From assembly GCF_031143425.1 (NCBI RefSeq), contig NC_090451.1:663428575-663492574 (forward strand): a DNA stretch of 64,000 nt, in the 5' to 3' direction. This document shows positions 1-11,400 of the stretch, in pieces. Positions within the stretch are counted from its first letter, which is position 1; each line of letters opens with the position of its first letter. The stretch is from Pleurodeles waltl. Its lineage: Eukaryota > Chordata > Amphibia > Caudata > Salamandridae. Both the position numbers and the translations under genes were made by a program. The notes below the pieces were generated by a model. That model was not told where the DNA came from. It saw nothing but the letters and a program-made list of their open reading frames with translations, and did no database searches.

Positions 1-358
1 ACTTCCTGTGCGACTTGAGTATCGGGATATGAAAGTAAGCATCCTGCAAGTCGACAGACACCATCCAATCTTCCTTGTTCAACGCCAAAAGCACCTGTGC
101 TAGGGTCAGCATCTTGAACTTTTCCTGTTTGAGGAACCAATTCAAGATCCTCAGATCCAGGATTGGTCTCAACTGACCATCCTTTTTGGGAATCAGGAAG
201 TATCTTGAGTAACAACCTCGACCCTTTTCCTGCTCTGGGACCAACTCTACCGCGCCCTTTGAAAGGAGGACTTGAACCTCCTGTTCTAACAGGAGGTGTT
301 CTTCTGGACAATAAGATGGGCGGGATGGGGGGCGGAAAAGGTAGGGTATAGTCTTTTC
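1..358 (-). CDS. DIRS reverse transcriptase, N-terminal part (cut by window edge)
   Basis: Reading leftward from 358, one frame is open to the window edge after a stop at 361-359. It encodes the start of a DIRS-type reverse transcriptase, which copies element RNA during retrotransposition. Visible blocks, in order, are a KKDGQLRPILDLR segment (about 190-150) and VDLQDAYFHIP (about 55-25), the palm motif carrying the first catalytic Asp. No stop or frameshift is seen, so this part of RT looks intact, unlike the gag upstream. The YxDD motif, RNase H and tyrosine recombinase would lie before position 1. The family call rests on the gag and RT motifs together; a Ngaro-like relative is the main alternative. 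Confidence 0.8.
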
Positions 359-433
359 TCACAATGCTGGTAATCCAGGAGTCCCTCTGAAAGATCTATA
401 GGAGAGAGCAGAGGTGGGTTGCTGGAATTTCCC

Positions 434-2339
434 TCAAAAGGAGGAGGAGAAACCCCGACCAAATCCTCGAAACCTCCTAAAAAATCTGGAGGAAGTAGAA
501 GAAGTGGCTTGCAAGCCCAGCGACTTGGCCGTGGCCCTACTCTCTTTGAACCTTTCTAAGGCCGAATCCGCCTTGGCACCAAACAGCTTGTCGCCATCAA
601 AAGGAAGGTCCAGTAGGGTTGACTGCACATCAGACGAAAATCCTGAGTTACGAAGCCAGGCCTGCCTCCTCGTAACTACAGCAGTGCCCATTGCCCTAGC
701 AACCGAGTCAGTTGTATCCAACCCAGATTGGATAACCTGAGTTGCAGCTGCCTGAGCGTCAGATACCAGGCTTAATAATTCCTGAGGAACCTCTGTGTGC
801 GTTGATTTAATCTCGTCCATCAGGGCATAAATGTATCTTCCTAAAATGCATGTAGCATTGGTGGACTTCAATGCCATGCTACATGATGAGAACACCTTTT
901 TGGATGCCATGTCCATCTTCTTCGAGTCTCTATCCGAGGGTACAGCTGGAAAAGACCCAGGAGCAGACCTTGCTGAGCAGGTGTTGGATGCCTGGAAAGA
1001 AAACCTGGGTCAGCCGGTGCAACCAGATACCTCCTAGCCACAGATCTATTGACGGCTGAAGAAGACACCGGCTTCTTCCAGACTTCCATTATGGGGTCCA
1101 GTCGCGCCTCATTGAATGGCAAAAGTGGCTCTGCTGATGTAGAGGCAGGGTGCAACACTTCCGTCAAGATGTTCTGCTTGGCTTCAGTCACTGGCAAAGG
1201 GAGGTCCAGGAAGCCAGATGCCTTTCTGATAACAGAATGAAAAGTGGCAGCCTCCTCTGTGTACTCCCCAGGTGATGACAAGTCCCATTCAGGGGAGGTA
1301 TTTAGGCCACTAGCAGTGTCAAGTCCATGGAGACCCTCACGAGAATCCTCGATCTCCCCTTCCTCCAAGGCTTGTCTCTGGAACTCCTGTTCAAGGAGGC
1401 GGAGAGCAAGTCTCCTCGAGTGCAACCTCTTCTCTAACCTCGGCGTCGACATGGCGTCAGCAGACATCGAAGAATGACGCCGATCGTCTGATCCGTCAGA
1501 CGCCGGGTCTACAGGCACCATAGTTGTCTTCGGCGCCGAACGAGGAGCCGGAAGGTGTGAAGACTGTCCCGGAGTCGGAGGAGGTCTAGACGGCGTCACT
1601 GGCTGAAAAGTCGGAGCCGAAGCCACCGGAGCCGATACCGGCGCCGAGCCCACATTCCCCAGGGGGAGAAAGGGCATAAAGGGTGCCGGTCGAAGTGGAG
1701 CCGGAGCACCCATGTTGAAGGCCAAAGCCCCGAAGGACCAGCCGGTCCACCACCCGGAGCAATCTGTTGGAAGATGGAAAACATTGCATTCAGGAATGCG
1801 GTACTGTCAGCTTCAGGGGCCGGGAAAGCCGGGTACTGGGGTGCCTGGTTCGAAGGCGACACAGACGCCGGTCTCGACGTCTGCAAGGACGGAGAAAACA
1901 TCTGAGGCTGCGGAACCTCGAACACCGAAGGAGGATGGCCCGATGACATGGGTGAAGTCGGTGAAGCCGGAGATGGTAACAGCGTCGTCGGTTGGGGAGT
2001 GACAGTGGGACTGACTTCCCAAGTCTTCCGACGTCGAGCTGATGGAGACCTCGACCGAGACTTCTCCCTACTCGACCGGCGCCGTGAATCTCGACGACGC
2101 CGATGAGACTTCGGTGACGACGACTTTCGATGATGTCTCTTCTCCTTTTTCGACTTCGCAAGAAAAAGCTTGGCCTCACGCTCTTTCAGGGCATTAGGAT
2201 TCATATGTTGACAAGAATCGCACTTGTCAACATCATGGTCGGAACTAAGACACCACAAGCAGTCAGAATGTGGGTCCGTTACCGACATTTTGCCACCACA
2301 CTCACGGAAGGGCTTGAATCCTGACTTTCTTTGCAACAT
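434..2339 (-). pseudogene. DIRS gag-like gene, two frameshifts
   Basis: Three overlapping minus frames make one gag-like gene: 2339-1596, 1725-868 and 916-434. The N-terminal part has a short Cys/His knuckle (CLWCLSSDHDVDKCDSC) followed by a Lys/Arg/Ser-rich tract (RRDSRRRSSREKSRSRSPS), then Pro-rich sequence. The C-terminal part contains ALMDEI and a RRQAWLRNSGF block followed by DLPFDGDKLFG, a pattern I associate with DIRS-element gag proteins of salamanders. Frame changes near 1725 and near 905 imply two indels, so the gene cannot make one full protein. It stops at 434, just upstream of the RT frame. Function by family: RNA packaging or nucleic-acid binding. Confidence 0.72.
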
Positions 2340-2610
2340 TGTAATTTCGCAAAGTAAAAAACGCCAAAAAACAAACTAACTGTCGATACAGCAACAGTAG
2401 CTCCCTCGAAGATAACCTTTTAGAATGGCACGGAAAAAAGGGAACAGACGTCGGCGAGGACCTCTTATTGCCTGTATGATGTCAGACGGCGTCGCGTGGG
2501 CAATTGTGACGTCGACGTGCAGAAGCTAGGAAGAATATTTCCGTTGAATGCTGGCGCAATGGGAGTATTCATTAGGTGAGGAATCCACAGGTAGTGTATC
2601 CATCAGAATT

Positions 2611-4054
2611 TAGTATTTAAGGGCTCCCCAGAACCTAGGAACTCAGATTCCTGCAACCTAAGAAGAAGAGGACTGCTAAGCTGAAAAACCCTGCAGAGAA
2701 GACGGAGACACCAACTGCTTTGGCCCCAGCTCTACCGGCCTGTCTCCCCACTTCTAAAGACACTGCTCCAGCGACGCTCTCCCCAGGGACCATTGACCTC
2801 TGAAGCCTCAGAGGACTGCTCTGCATCTAGAAGGACCAATGACTCCCGAGGACAGCGGCTCTGTTCACCCAAGACTGCGACTTTGCTACAAAGAAGCAAC
2901 TTTGAAACAACTTGCGTTTCCCGCCGGAAGCGTGAGACTTGACACTCTGCACCCGACACCCCCGGCTCGACTTGCGGAGAACAATCACTTCAGGGAGGAC
3001 TCCCCGGCGACTGTGAGACCATGAGTAGCCAGAGTTTCCCCCTCTGAGCCCCCACAGCGACGCCTGCAGAGGGAATCCCGAGATTCCCCCTGACCGCGAC
3101 TGCCTGTTTCCAAGGTCCAACGCCTGGTAAAGACTCTGCAACCGCAGCCCCCAGGGCCTGAAGGATCCGACCTCCAGTGCAGGAGCGACCCCCAGGTGGC
3201 CCTCTCCCTTGCCCAGGTGGTGGCTACCCCGAGGAGCCCCCCCCTTGCCTGCATCGCTGAAGAGACTCCTTGGTCTCCGATTGAAACCTATTGAAAACCC
3301 GACGCGTGTTTGCACACTGTACCCAGCCGCCCCCGTGCTGCTGAGGGTATACTTTGTGTGGACGTGTGCTGCCCCCCCCCCCGGTGCCCTACAAAACCCC
3401 CCTGGTCTGCCCTACGAAGACGCGGGTACTTACCTGCTGGCAGACTGGAACCCCCCCCCCTTGAAGCCTATGCATTTTGGGCACAACTTTGACCTCTGCA
3501 CCTGACCGGCCCTGAGCTGCTGGTGTGGTAACTTTGGGGTTGCTCTGAACCCCCAACGGTGGGCTACCTTGGACCCCGTAGGTGGTTTACTTACCTGCAA
3601 AAACTAACAAACTCTTACTCCCCCCAGGAACTGTTGAAAATTGCATTAAGTGTCTAGTTTTAAAATATCTATATGTGATTTATGTGAAAACTGTATATGC
3701 TATTTTGCTAATTCAAAGTTCCTAAAGTACCTACCTGCAATACCTTTCATGTGAAGTATTACATGTAAATCTTGAACATGTGGTTCTTAAAAATAAAGAA
3801 AAGATATTTTTCTATACAAAAACCTATTGGCCTGGAATTATCTCCGAGTGTGTGTTCCTCATTTATTGCCTGCGTGTGTACAACAAATGCTTAACACTAC
3901 TCCTTTGATAAGCCTACTGCTCGACCACACTACCACAAAATAGAGCATTAGAATTATCTCTTTTTGCCACTATCTTACCTCTAAGGGGAACCCTTGGACT
4001 CTGTGCATACTATTCCTTACTTTGAAATAGTGCATACAGAGCCAACTTCCTACA
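2611..4054 (-). mobile_element. Long LTR fragment (family B), truncated by the DIRS element
   Basis: On the minus strand this starts TGTAGGAAGTTGGCTC at 4054, the TG-type end of an LTR, and continues into a C/G-rich non-coding body. I recognise the sequence as an abundant newt LTR family (from memory, no search). A minus-strand AATAAA lies near 3867. The copy stops at about 2611, where the DIRS terminal region begins. Its distal part is therefore missing or lies beyond position 1 on the other side of the DIRS insertion. The small ORFs inside are spurious. Confidence 0.6.
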
Positions 4055-4299
4055 ACGAGCGTGAGAGCTTATAAGAGACCCAATCGAAAAACGTCTGTAG
4101 TCAAACGTATCAGCAAACGGGCAATTTACCCATGTGACAGGGTCGATTGCCAAAGTGGTAATAAAAGGGACAAACGTAAAGCATCTACCAAAGATAAAGG
4201 ATTTTTGAAAGGCAAGCCCATTAACAAGTGTTAGTGGTGGGTGTGGTTAAAAGCCAACAGATAGATGACAACAGACCTAACAAGCATTTACAATGCAAC

Positions 4300-4880
4300 G
4301 GGTCTCTCGTTTGCTCATCTTAGAGCTGATCGCGTTGTAAACTCCTAACCAGACTTGTCACTTATCGGGCAAAAGTGCATTTATGTACATAACCCGAAAA
4401 AGTGAAAATAACTATATAAAGCGCTCAACTTCTGCCAAGCAAGATCGCGCTCGTAAATTCGAGAAAAAGGAGTCCACGAGCCAGATGGAAAACAGCGAGC
4501 CTCGCATGTTTTCTGTACTTGGTCGCTGCGCTCGAGGAGGGCTAGCTACCGGAAAAGGCATGACGTGTATGTGCCTTCGACTAATGAAAGCAAGCAGATT
4601 TTATTAGGCAAGCCCACGAACCAATAAAAAACACTGACGTGAAGTTGACAGGGCTCCGAGCCCTTTTCTAAATACTAAAGCGTCTCGCTGCGATACGCAT
4701 GCAACGCAGGCTCGACCCTAAAAAGGGGATAGGAGGGCCTGAGCGACATATAACAGCACGAGCATTTAAAACGGATAACAATCCATCCAACATGGACATG
4801 AGTGCACCCTCTGCTTTGTGGGATGTTTCTATATTGCACCAGCTGTTGGCAAATACTTGACAGGACTGTACTTTGGGAGC
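4300..4880 (+). mobile_element. LTR-like segment with TATA box
   Basis: This segment has a TATATAAAG box at about 4415-4423 and an AATAAA at about 4624, roughly 200 bases apart, as in the U3-R part of an LTR. It is locally CpG-rich around 4440-4570. I see no coding potential. No termini or target duplication could be placed, so the boundaries are approximate. It could also be a remnant promoter of another origin. Confidence 0.35.
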
Positions 4881-4883
4881 CGG

Positions 4884-5144
4884 AAAGTAAATGCTTTTTG
4901 GCCTGTGTGAAACTTACTACAATTTCCTTGGAAAATGGCCCTTTTGGAGTTGTTACATGTTTCAGAAATTTACAATACCCATTTCCCGACAACCAAGACA
5001 CATTACACCCCTAATAATAAGTCTTTGGTGCTAGGCAATAATAATTCCGCACACTTGGATTACCATTAGAACTCCATAGAAACTAGTTAGTAAGGAAAGA
5101 GTAGTAAGTTTCACACAGGCCAGTAAGCATTTACTGTCTAGTCA
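4884..5144. repeat. Inverted repeat, about 37-bp arms
   Basis: The segment at about 4885-4921 (containing GCCTGTGTGAAACTTACTAC) recurs as its reverse complement at about 5105-5143, with only a few mismatches and about 180 bases between. This could be a small MITE or the two ends of a deleted DNA transposon. No target duplication was identified. Confidence 0.6.
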
Positions 5145-5439
5145 TCAAGTGCACAAGGATGCCTTAGGCAGAGCATGGCTGAGAGCAGCGTTCTCTAGGA
5201 AATAAATAGTTGCAGGAAAACAGACATCAAATGTTTGAGAGAATTTATAAAAATCAGAGTTACAATCTTTTTTTTCTCTCTTCAAACTACCGAAACAAAG
5301 CTCAGGGTGTCAGTTATATATATTTGCGTCACAGGTCAGTATAGAACAGCAGTAGTAATTACATCAATTAACCGTTTGCCTCAACTTTACATAATGTGAC
5401 GCTTTTACGGCACAAGCACAATTATCTTAAGGCATATCG

Positions 5440-7975
5440 TACAACATCTAAACCCCCCCGCCCTTAGTGTGGATGTTAAGGTCCAGGATTCGAGCCCCCT
5501 CTAACTTCACACTGAGTTACCCAAACTTACTTCCATTTTGAGGGCACCCCCAGCTCTGATAAACTACTTTCTCCGTTCGTTGACACCAGTCTAGGTCAGA
5601 CTCCCATTGCTCCATAGTTGGAGGGGCAGACTGACCCCACTGCCTCGCTATGTTATGCTTAGTCACCCCGAATGCCAACATTGCCCATATCTTGGCAGCA
5701 GTGCATATGTTCCAGGGTCTGCTTTACTTGTGCAGTCATCCCTGGCCTGAAGGACTGAATCACCAAGCAGCCCTACAGGATTTGAAAAAAGGTGCCCTCT
5801 TGTTTGCAGCCTGGTGGATGTATATGCTTTGTGAATTGTGTAGAAGGGATCTAGATGAGTAGAATCTGTGCAGAAGTTTTAGTTGTATCAAACGAGATCT
5901 GGCTCAGATAGCTATTTCCCTCGGGCTCTGTAGTGCTGCTTGCCAGTCCCCATCTGTTACCCCACAAAGGGATCCCAATGAATGAGATATTATTTAGGAG
6001 TTTCCTATAGACCAGGTAAATACTTTTGTCTGGTATGTGTTCTGGGAGGAGCCTATCTTCCAGAGGTGTGATAGGTGTCAACTGTTCTCCCTCTCTAATG
6101 TGGCACGGCAAGGCGTGACCCAACCGCAGGTATTTATATCTTTCGGATTCTCCCATACCCTATTCAATTGCAAGGGGTTCAAAGGAGATCCCCTAGGTGC
6201 TCAGAAGCTCCCATTTGGAGAACCCCCTCCAGGCCACCCTCCGCCCGTATTTCAGTTAATGTTCTGCAAGCTTAGGGTTCTATTTGTTTCCCTCCGGGAC
6301 CTCACCACTGCCCTTGTGTGAGCTGGAAGCATTGGCTCTACTTTGTATCGATAAAGGACCGTTAAGTAATCCCTGCCCCCATTAGTGACCTGTCCACTCA
6401 ATTGGATGGCTCGTCCCTGTTGGCAAATACCGGTTCATTCACCACCGCCAGTTGCGAGGCACAGTAGTAACTGACCTCCTTCAAACAACCCCCATTTAAA
6501 GACTACACTTCACAATGTGTGGGGTCCTGACATTGCACAATAGGGGCCTAAGCACTTGTTAGAAATGAGGCCTCAAGCTGGTAGTCAGTTTGCACCCTGT
6601 CCAAGTAGGGACCCTCGCTCTAGTCAGGATAAGGGAGATTATCCATCTCAGATAACCCACAAGTCACCTATACAATTTACACAGGGCACACTGATCAGCA
6701 GTGGTAAAGTGCGCAGAGACAATAAACCAGCAAAAGCCAAGTCCAGCATACTATAAAAACAGGAGGTCAGAAGGCAAAAAGACAGGTCAAACACCAAAAG
6801 ATTCCAGGTCTAACAGAGCTGGATCAAATAAAGTCGGAGGGATGTGATAAGGCCTGTTTTAAAGGATATATAATAGGGGAGAGACATCCGTTTGAACAGG
6901 GATGTTTTGTCCATGAGTGACAGAGGCAAAGATCTCCAGTTTTAGTCATCAGCTTTTAGTCGCTCAATTTGTGGGGTGAGGTTAGCTCCTAGAACCTTCT
7001 GGGGACCCCTTGGGACATTTATCCCTAATTATTTAAAGCTATTTTGCACCACTAGTATAGTTCAGTGCTGTGGAAGAGCCCTTACCAATAATTAAAATCA
7101 CTGATTTGGACCAGTTTATTCTGCAGTACAAATACTTGCCAAATGTCTGGAAGAACTGTAGAACCAGCACATTGTCAGTGCAGAGGGAGACACACTCCTC
7201 CCAGTCGCCATTTCCCAAGATTCTACGTATCAGGGGATCTTGACATACCCAGGCAGCCAGATGTTCTAAGACTAAGGCAAATATCATGGAGGAGAGGGGG
7301 CAGCCCTGTCTGGTTCCCTTGTATATTGAGTGCTCCATAGAGCAGCCAGAGGTCGAGTCTTGTTCTCCTATGAGGCTGTCAATCCGCATTTAATAAGGAG
7401 ATCAGTCTGTAGGAGCTTCATGTGGATTGTGGTTTCCATGCCTTATGTATCACTACAATGGTAGCCATGCACTGGTCATAAAGGAGAATACCTTCCTGCA
7501 GTGCGGTCGGGAACATGGCCATCAGATGCAATGCTACTTCATTAGCCATTCCTTTATTCAGCCCGATCAGCATTCCATTAAGGCCCATGGCCTTCCCTGT
7601 CTGCAGGCCATGCATGGCCTGTGTGATCTCGTCCATTGCTAAGTCCTTCTCCAGAACCATGCATGATTCTTTTTTCAGCTTGCCGAGGTAGATAGCTCAC
7701 AAGCATTCCATACAATCAACATTTCCCATGGAGGTGGCTGGTTGATATAGGTCCTCATAACAGTCAGTTAATATGTTGGCTATATCTGGACCATCTCTCA
7801 GGAGTCTTCCCTCATTGTCCTTCATCTCCAGCACCCAGAACCTTTCACGATCGCGCCCATCTAGCCACACCAGAAGTTTGTTTGCCTAGTCACAGATATA
7901 TAGACGGTGCACTGAAAGGGCAGAGCTGCGAGCGGCTCCCTCAACTAGGTCCGGAGGTGTTTCTGTTTAGCAGCG
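5440..7975 (-). pseudogene. L1-type LINE ORF2, degraded and split
   Basis: Minus-strand translation gives recognisable L1-clade ORF2 blocks in order. First is a linker with WLDGRDRERFWVLEMKD (about 7850). Next are an ITQAMHGLQTGKAMG block and TIVVIHK (7660-7418), then the RT core with GTRQGCPLSSMIFALVLEHLA (7310-7245). The catalytic box reads CTDNVLVL instead of the usual YADD form. A thumb region with LGINVPRGPQKVLGANL follows (about 7000) and the C-terminal domain runs from about 6550 to 5500. Many stops and frame changes make it dead. It is 5'-truncated near 7975 and interrupted by a non-LINE segment at about 6555-6785. Confidence 0.75.
6555..6785 (+). mobile_element. LTR fragment (family C) inserted in the L1
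   Basis: The L1 reading is coherent on both sides of this block but not inside it. The block begins TTAGAAATGAGGCCTCAAGC, which I recognise as the start of the same long LTR family that occupies 26868-28900 (from memory). Only the first roughly 230 bases of that LTR are present. No target duplication was identified, so the limits are approximate. Confidence 0.45.
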
Positions 7976-10680
7976 CACTCTACATATTATACACATAACA
8001 GCATAACAGCACTGCCCACATGCTTTACTGTAGATCGGTGTGTCAGTCCACAAATACAGAACGAAGGGCCCAGCTGATCTGTGCGGCAGTCATGAGTCAA
8101 AGCAAGAGCAATAAACTGATTTGCTGATCCAGGCGCAAACGTACGAGGCAAACAAAGTCGGAAAGGCACCGGCTGCAGAACTGCAGCACAAAACTCAAGC
8201 ACATTTGGCGCAAGGCCCCTATGTGATGGGAAATAAGGAGATGCAATACTGTCACAATACACATCACACAACGCCATGGGTTCCAAGATTGAAGTGGAAC
8301 CGTGGTTTAAGGACTATGGCAATTACCTGATGATAACTTCAACTAAGAAAGGAAAACAAGAAAGGTTTATTGCCCAAACAAAAAGCCAGGACAAGAATCT
8401 AGCCAACAGTACTTATAGGTATGGGTCATGCAGTCACACTGCAATATAAAATCTTTGCCTCGCAAAGGGAACCCATCTATTTAGTGCCGACAAGTGCGGC
8501 CTTTTGCCTATGTTGAAATGCCCAAAGGGTAAAACTGGTCAACTAAACAAGATTACGGAAACAAATACTGTCTATCCGTCAAAATGTTAGGGACAGAAGG
8601 TCATTATCGGTGAGTGATGCAGTCGCAGGGCGTAGAATTTAATTTAACTGTTGAGTCACTGGCACACTCAGATGTGGAAAACGCCTTTAAGTCACAAATT
8701 GATAGTTAAAAAAAAAAGTGTCTATTCTGAGGCTTTGACCTCTGCCCACACTTAAGTCTAATGCTGTTTCCTTTATTCACAAGATACGAGATGAGAGCCT
8801 TTCAGCCTTATAAATCAATTACAAGAGCACCTTAATAGTCTGCTGACAGGCTACGTGAATCCAGGCGCAGCACCGGAGGTTTAAACTGCGTAAAAGGTCC
8901 CGAGAGAGGAGGTGGTTAATCCAGTATTAAAGTGACAGGTGTAGAATACACAATGATTTCTAAACTAAACAAGTGCGATTTACCCAGAGACCATTTTGTC
9001 ATAATAGTAAGATTCATTTGTAAACCAATATTGTGCCCTGCACTAATTTCCAGCTGCATGGGTATAGCATGTTTCTTTTCAATTATGTTTCATATGTAAA
9101 GGTGGTTGATGTGAAGTAACATTATAGGTCAATCTGTAACATTATTCACACGTATCCAATGTGCTCTTAAAAACATTTGTTTCGAAGTGCTGTTTTCTGT
9201 GCATGCTCTATGGCCAGTTCTGACATCCTTCAAACTGCGTTCCAGACTCCACGATTCGGTTGGAATGCTGGATTTGACACGGACATGTACACATGTTCTC
9301 TCGGCATCGCCCAAATCTTTTTTCCCTCCATAGAGTTAAGTGAAGTCTCTATCCCGTCAATTAAGAGTAATAATGTGCAAATATCTACAAGTGAAAAGGC
9401 GTGTCTGATCTCTCCATAGGTTTGAAAATGCACGTCCTACACTCACGCAAGTCTTGAGCTCATGTTTGGTATAGGCGCCATAGAAGGTGGCTTTCACAAT
9501 GGCCTAGACTGAAGTCCTTTCCTAGGATAGGCACCCTCGGAGGATTTCCAGTTTTATTTGGTGACCAATTTATATTTATAAAAAAAACAAAAAAACACAC
9601 ACACACTACAGAAGCCGTTTAGCCAGCAACGGTTGTAGGAAGGCTATGCCACATACATGTCTCCCTGTTTCTACTGTATTAAACACAGTTTACAATAGTA
9701 CTCTATAGAGAAATTATTTCAAAAAGGCTCAGTGCCCCTAACTTGTTCTGATCAGAAATACTAGTTTGTTTTCTAAAACAATCAGGAACGTAAAGAAAGC
9801 ACAGTTTAATCTGTTTCGCATCAATTTTGCATAAAATGTGATCATTGTGTTACTATCGATTCTCTAACAAGACCGAAGCCTCTTGTTTAGTGTGTCTACC
9901 TAATTTACATTACATCGTCAAACCTTCGACAATATTTTGCGTAACCTCCGGTTCTCGTTCTATAGTAAACTGAAGAAAAAGTTAATCTTGTACATATAAT
10001 CAACCCTTGAGATTAATGCTCAGGCACTGCACGAGAGAAGATTACCTGATCCTATTATCGGAATGTATCTATTAAAATATGTAAAAGGCATTTGACAGCT
10101 CCTGGGTTATAAAGGAGCATTTCCGGTACTACTAAGTAAGTGTGACCACTCCAATTTCTTCAGGTTGTGTTGTAAAGTCATCATACATTTGATTTTTGCG
10201 AGTACATTCATATAAACGCCTAAAGAACTAAATGGCCGTATCAGGTGACTACATTATAGATCACATTTTGGACAAGTCAAAAGCAATGGTGATGCAAGCT
10301 GGCACGAAGCAAATTGAGGATAACGTTTGAAAAATGAAGCTTTCACATCATTTGCATAGTTGACAAATTTGTATCATTAAACGTTAAATGTTTGATGTCT
10401 GCTCTGAGGATTACAGATTCGTTTTACCATGGATGGCACTATTTGACGTACGAAACACCGTGAAATTGTTGAACGTTTTCATTCTCAGTATAAGTTTGGA
10501 TGTTTATTACTCAACATCCTGTCTCTTCCCAAATATATTTTCTCCCCAATCTACCATTATGGTCCGAGTTCTCCGTTTAATTATTTCCGTTTACCGGCGA
10601 TAGAGGTTGCTTCGCATGTCTTTGGCCTACGGTGTACATATATGCGCCAGTAATGTCCGCTCACTGAGTTGCAAAATGAA
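7976..10680. other. Unassigned non-coding stretch
   Basis: I recognise no gene, transposon domain or terminal repeat here. Short open frames exist on both strands, the longest near 9177-9433 where both strands are open for about 80 codons. They lack splice sites, family motifs or codon structure that would support them. The base composition is AT-rich and ordinary. Confidence 0.5.
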
Positions 10681-10683
10681 TCC

Positions 10684-10716
10684 ACCCCCCCCCCCCACAC
10701 ACACACACACACACAA
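10684..10716. repeat. Poly-C/(CA)n microsatellite
   Basis: A run of C passes directly into about eight CA units. It lies just upstream of the CpG-rich region. Confidence 0.95.
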
Positions 10717-10899
10717 GGTGCGCCAGAGCCTGCACTTTTGTTTTTCTTCCCGCCATTCCATTGATGTCAACAACCTCAAACCATAATTACAAGATCCCGC
10801 ATGTCCGCTCTAGCTCTTCACATACCATTAACATTGCAATTTCTAGTATCTCACACCTCAGCAATTTCCCCCCAACAATTCTCCGTCTTCATTACCCCG

Positions 10900-11400
10900 T
10901 TAGCCCCCTCCGCACTGAGACGCTCTATATTAGTTCATCCTTCAACGTCGTCTCCGCCCGCCATTTTGTCTGCGCGCGGCCTCCTAAACTTACCGTCTTC
11001 GCAGCGAGCCCGGTCCGCTTATCCCAAAGGAAGTCCGTCTTGGCGGATACGTCAGCAGAGCCGAGACCCTGTGAAGCGGTCCGTCCGCTTAAACTTCCTG
11101 TACTTCGCCTCCTGATACCGATAGCGCTAGGAAACTCCCAACCTGCCTGCTGCTGCCTTCGACAGTCTCTGAGTCTTACGTGCGCGCTCCTGTCTCCCAA
11201 ACACCAGTGTGCTAACTCTGCGTCATTACGTGCAACAATCAACAAGGGCCATACGCGCGCCGACGTCGTACACGTCAAGCCCCGCCCGCAGGGGTTCAAC
11301 TATACCTGAGCTTGACCGTGCGCGCTCCGAAACATAATTAAATCTCGAGTGACGTGCGGCGGACATCTTGGAGTCGGACGTTATCCTCGTTTATTCAGCA
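10900..11400. promoter_or_regulatory. CpG island, probable promoter
   Basis: CpG density rises sharply here against AT-rich, CpG-poor flanks (for example TGCGCGCGGC near 10970, ACGCGCGCCGACGTCG near 11250 and GTGACGTGCGGCGGAC near 11350). Recognisable sites include a CRE-like TGACGTGC, an SP1-like CCCCGCCC, a YY1-like GCCATTTTG at about 10962 and a second YY1-like CAAGATGTCC on the minus strand at about 11368-11359. Non-methylated islands of this kind normally mark transcription starts. A strong minus-strand splice donor lies inside it, so at least minus-strand transcription is likely; divergent transcription is possible. Confidence 0.65.
10994..11380 (-). other. Candidate first exon of an unidentified gene
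   Basis: On the minus strand the island ends in AAGACG|GTAAGTTT, a near-consensus splice donor with the exon's last base at 10994. Upstream, an ATG at 11366-11364 sits inside a YY1-like motif, an arrangement typical of vertebrate start regions. The frame from that ATG is open for 46 codons and closes before the donor. The exon would therefore be 5' UTR if the donor at 10994 is used, or coding if the weaker CAG|GTATAG near 11307 is used. No downstream exon was found at lower coordinates. The 124-codon and 182-codon open frames across this island are probably GC-driven. Confidence 0.4.

Larger units (their letters stand above)
1..2610 (-). mobile_element. DIRS-type retrotransposon, 5' portion
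   Basis: The element reads leftward: a terminal region and leader (about 2610-2340), gag (2339-434) and RT (358 to the edge). The right boundary is set where sequence matching a long LTR begins, at about 2611. DIRS elements integrate by tyrosine recombinase and leave no target duplication, so the junction is located only by the change of repeat content. The other terminal repeat lies outside the window. The RT frame is clean while gag has two frameshifts, which suggests a moderately young copy. Confidence 0.72.

Noticed and set aside
2611..4054. Several 60-160 codon frames in CpG-rich sequence suggesting an exon or CpG-island promoter
   Set aside because: The sequence is the GC-rich part of a dispersed LTR family; frames exist on both strands and none carries a domain.
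9177..9433. Overlapping open frames of about 80 and 67 codons on both strands
   Set aside because: Considered as a single exon, but no acceptor/donor pair of acceptable quality and no family resemblance was seen.
10761..11309. 182-codon plus-strand frame and 124-codon minus-strand frame over the CpG island
   Set aside because: Both strands are open because of GC/CpG richness. No domain was seen, and a splice donor at 10994 interrupts the minus frame.
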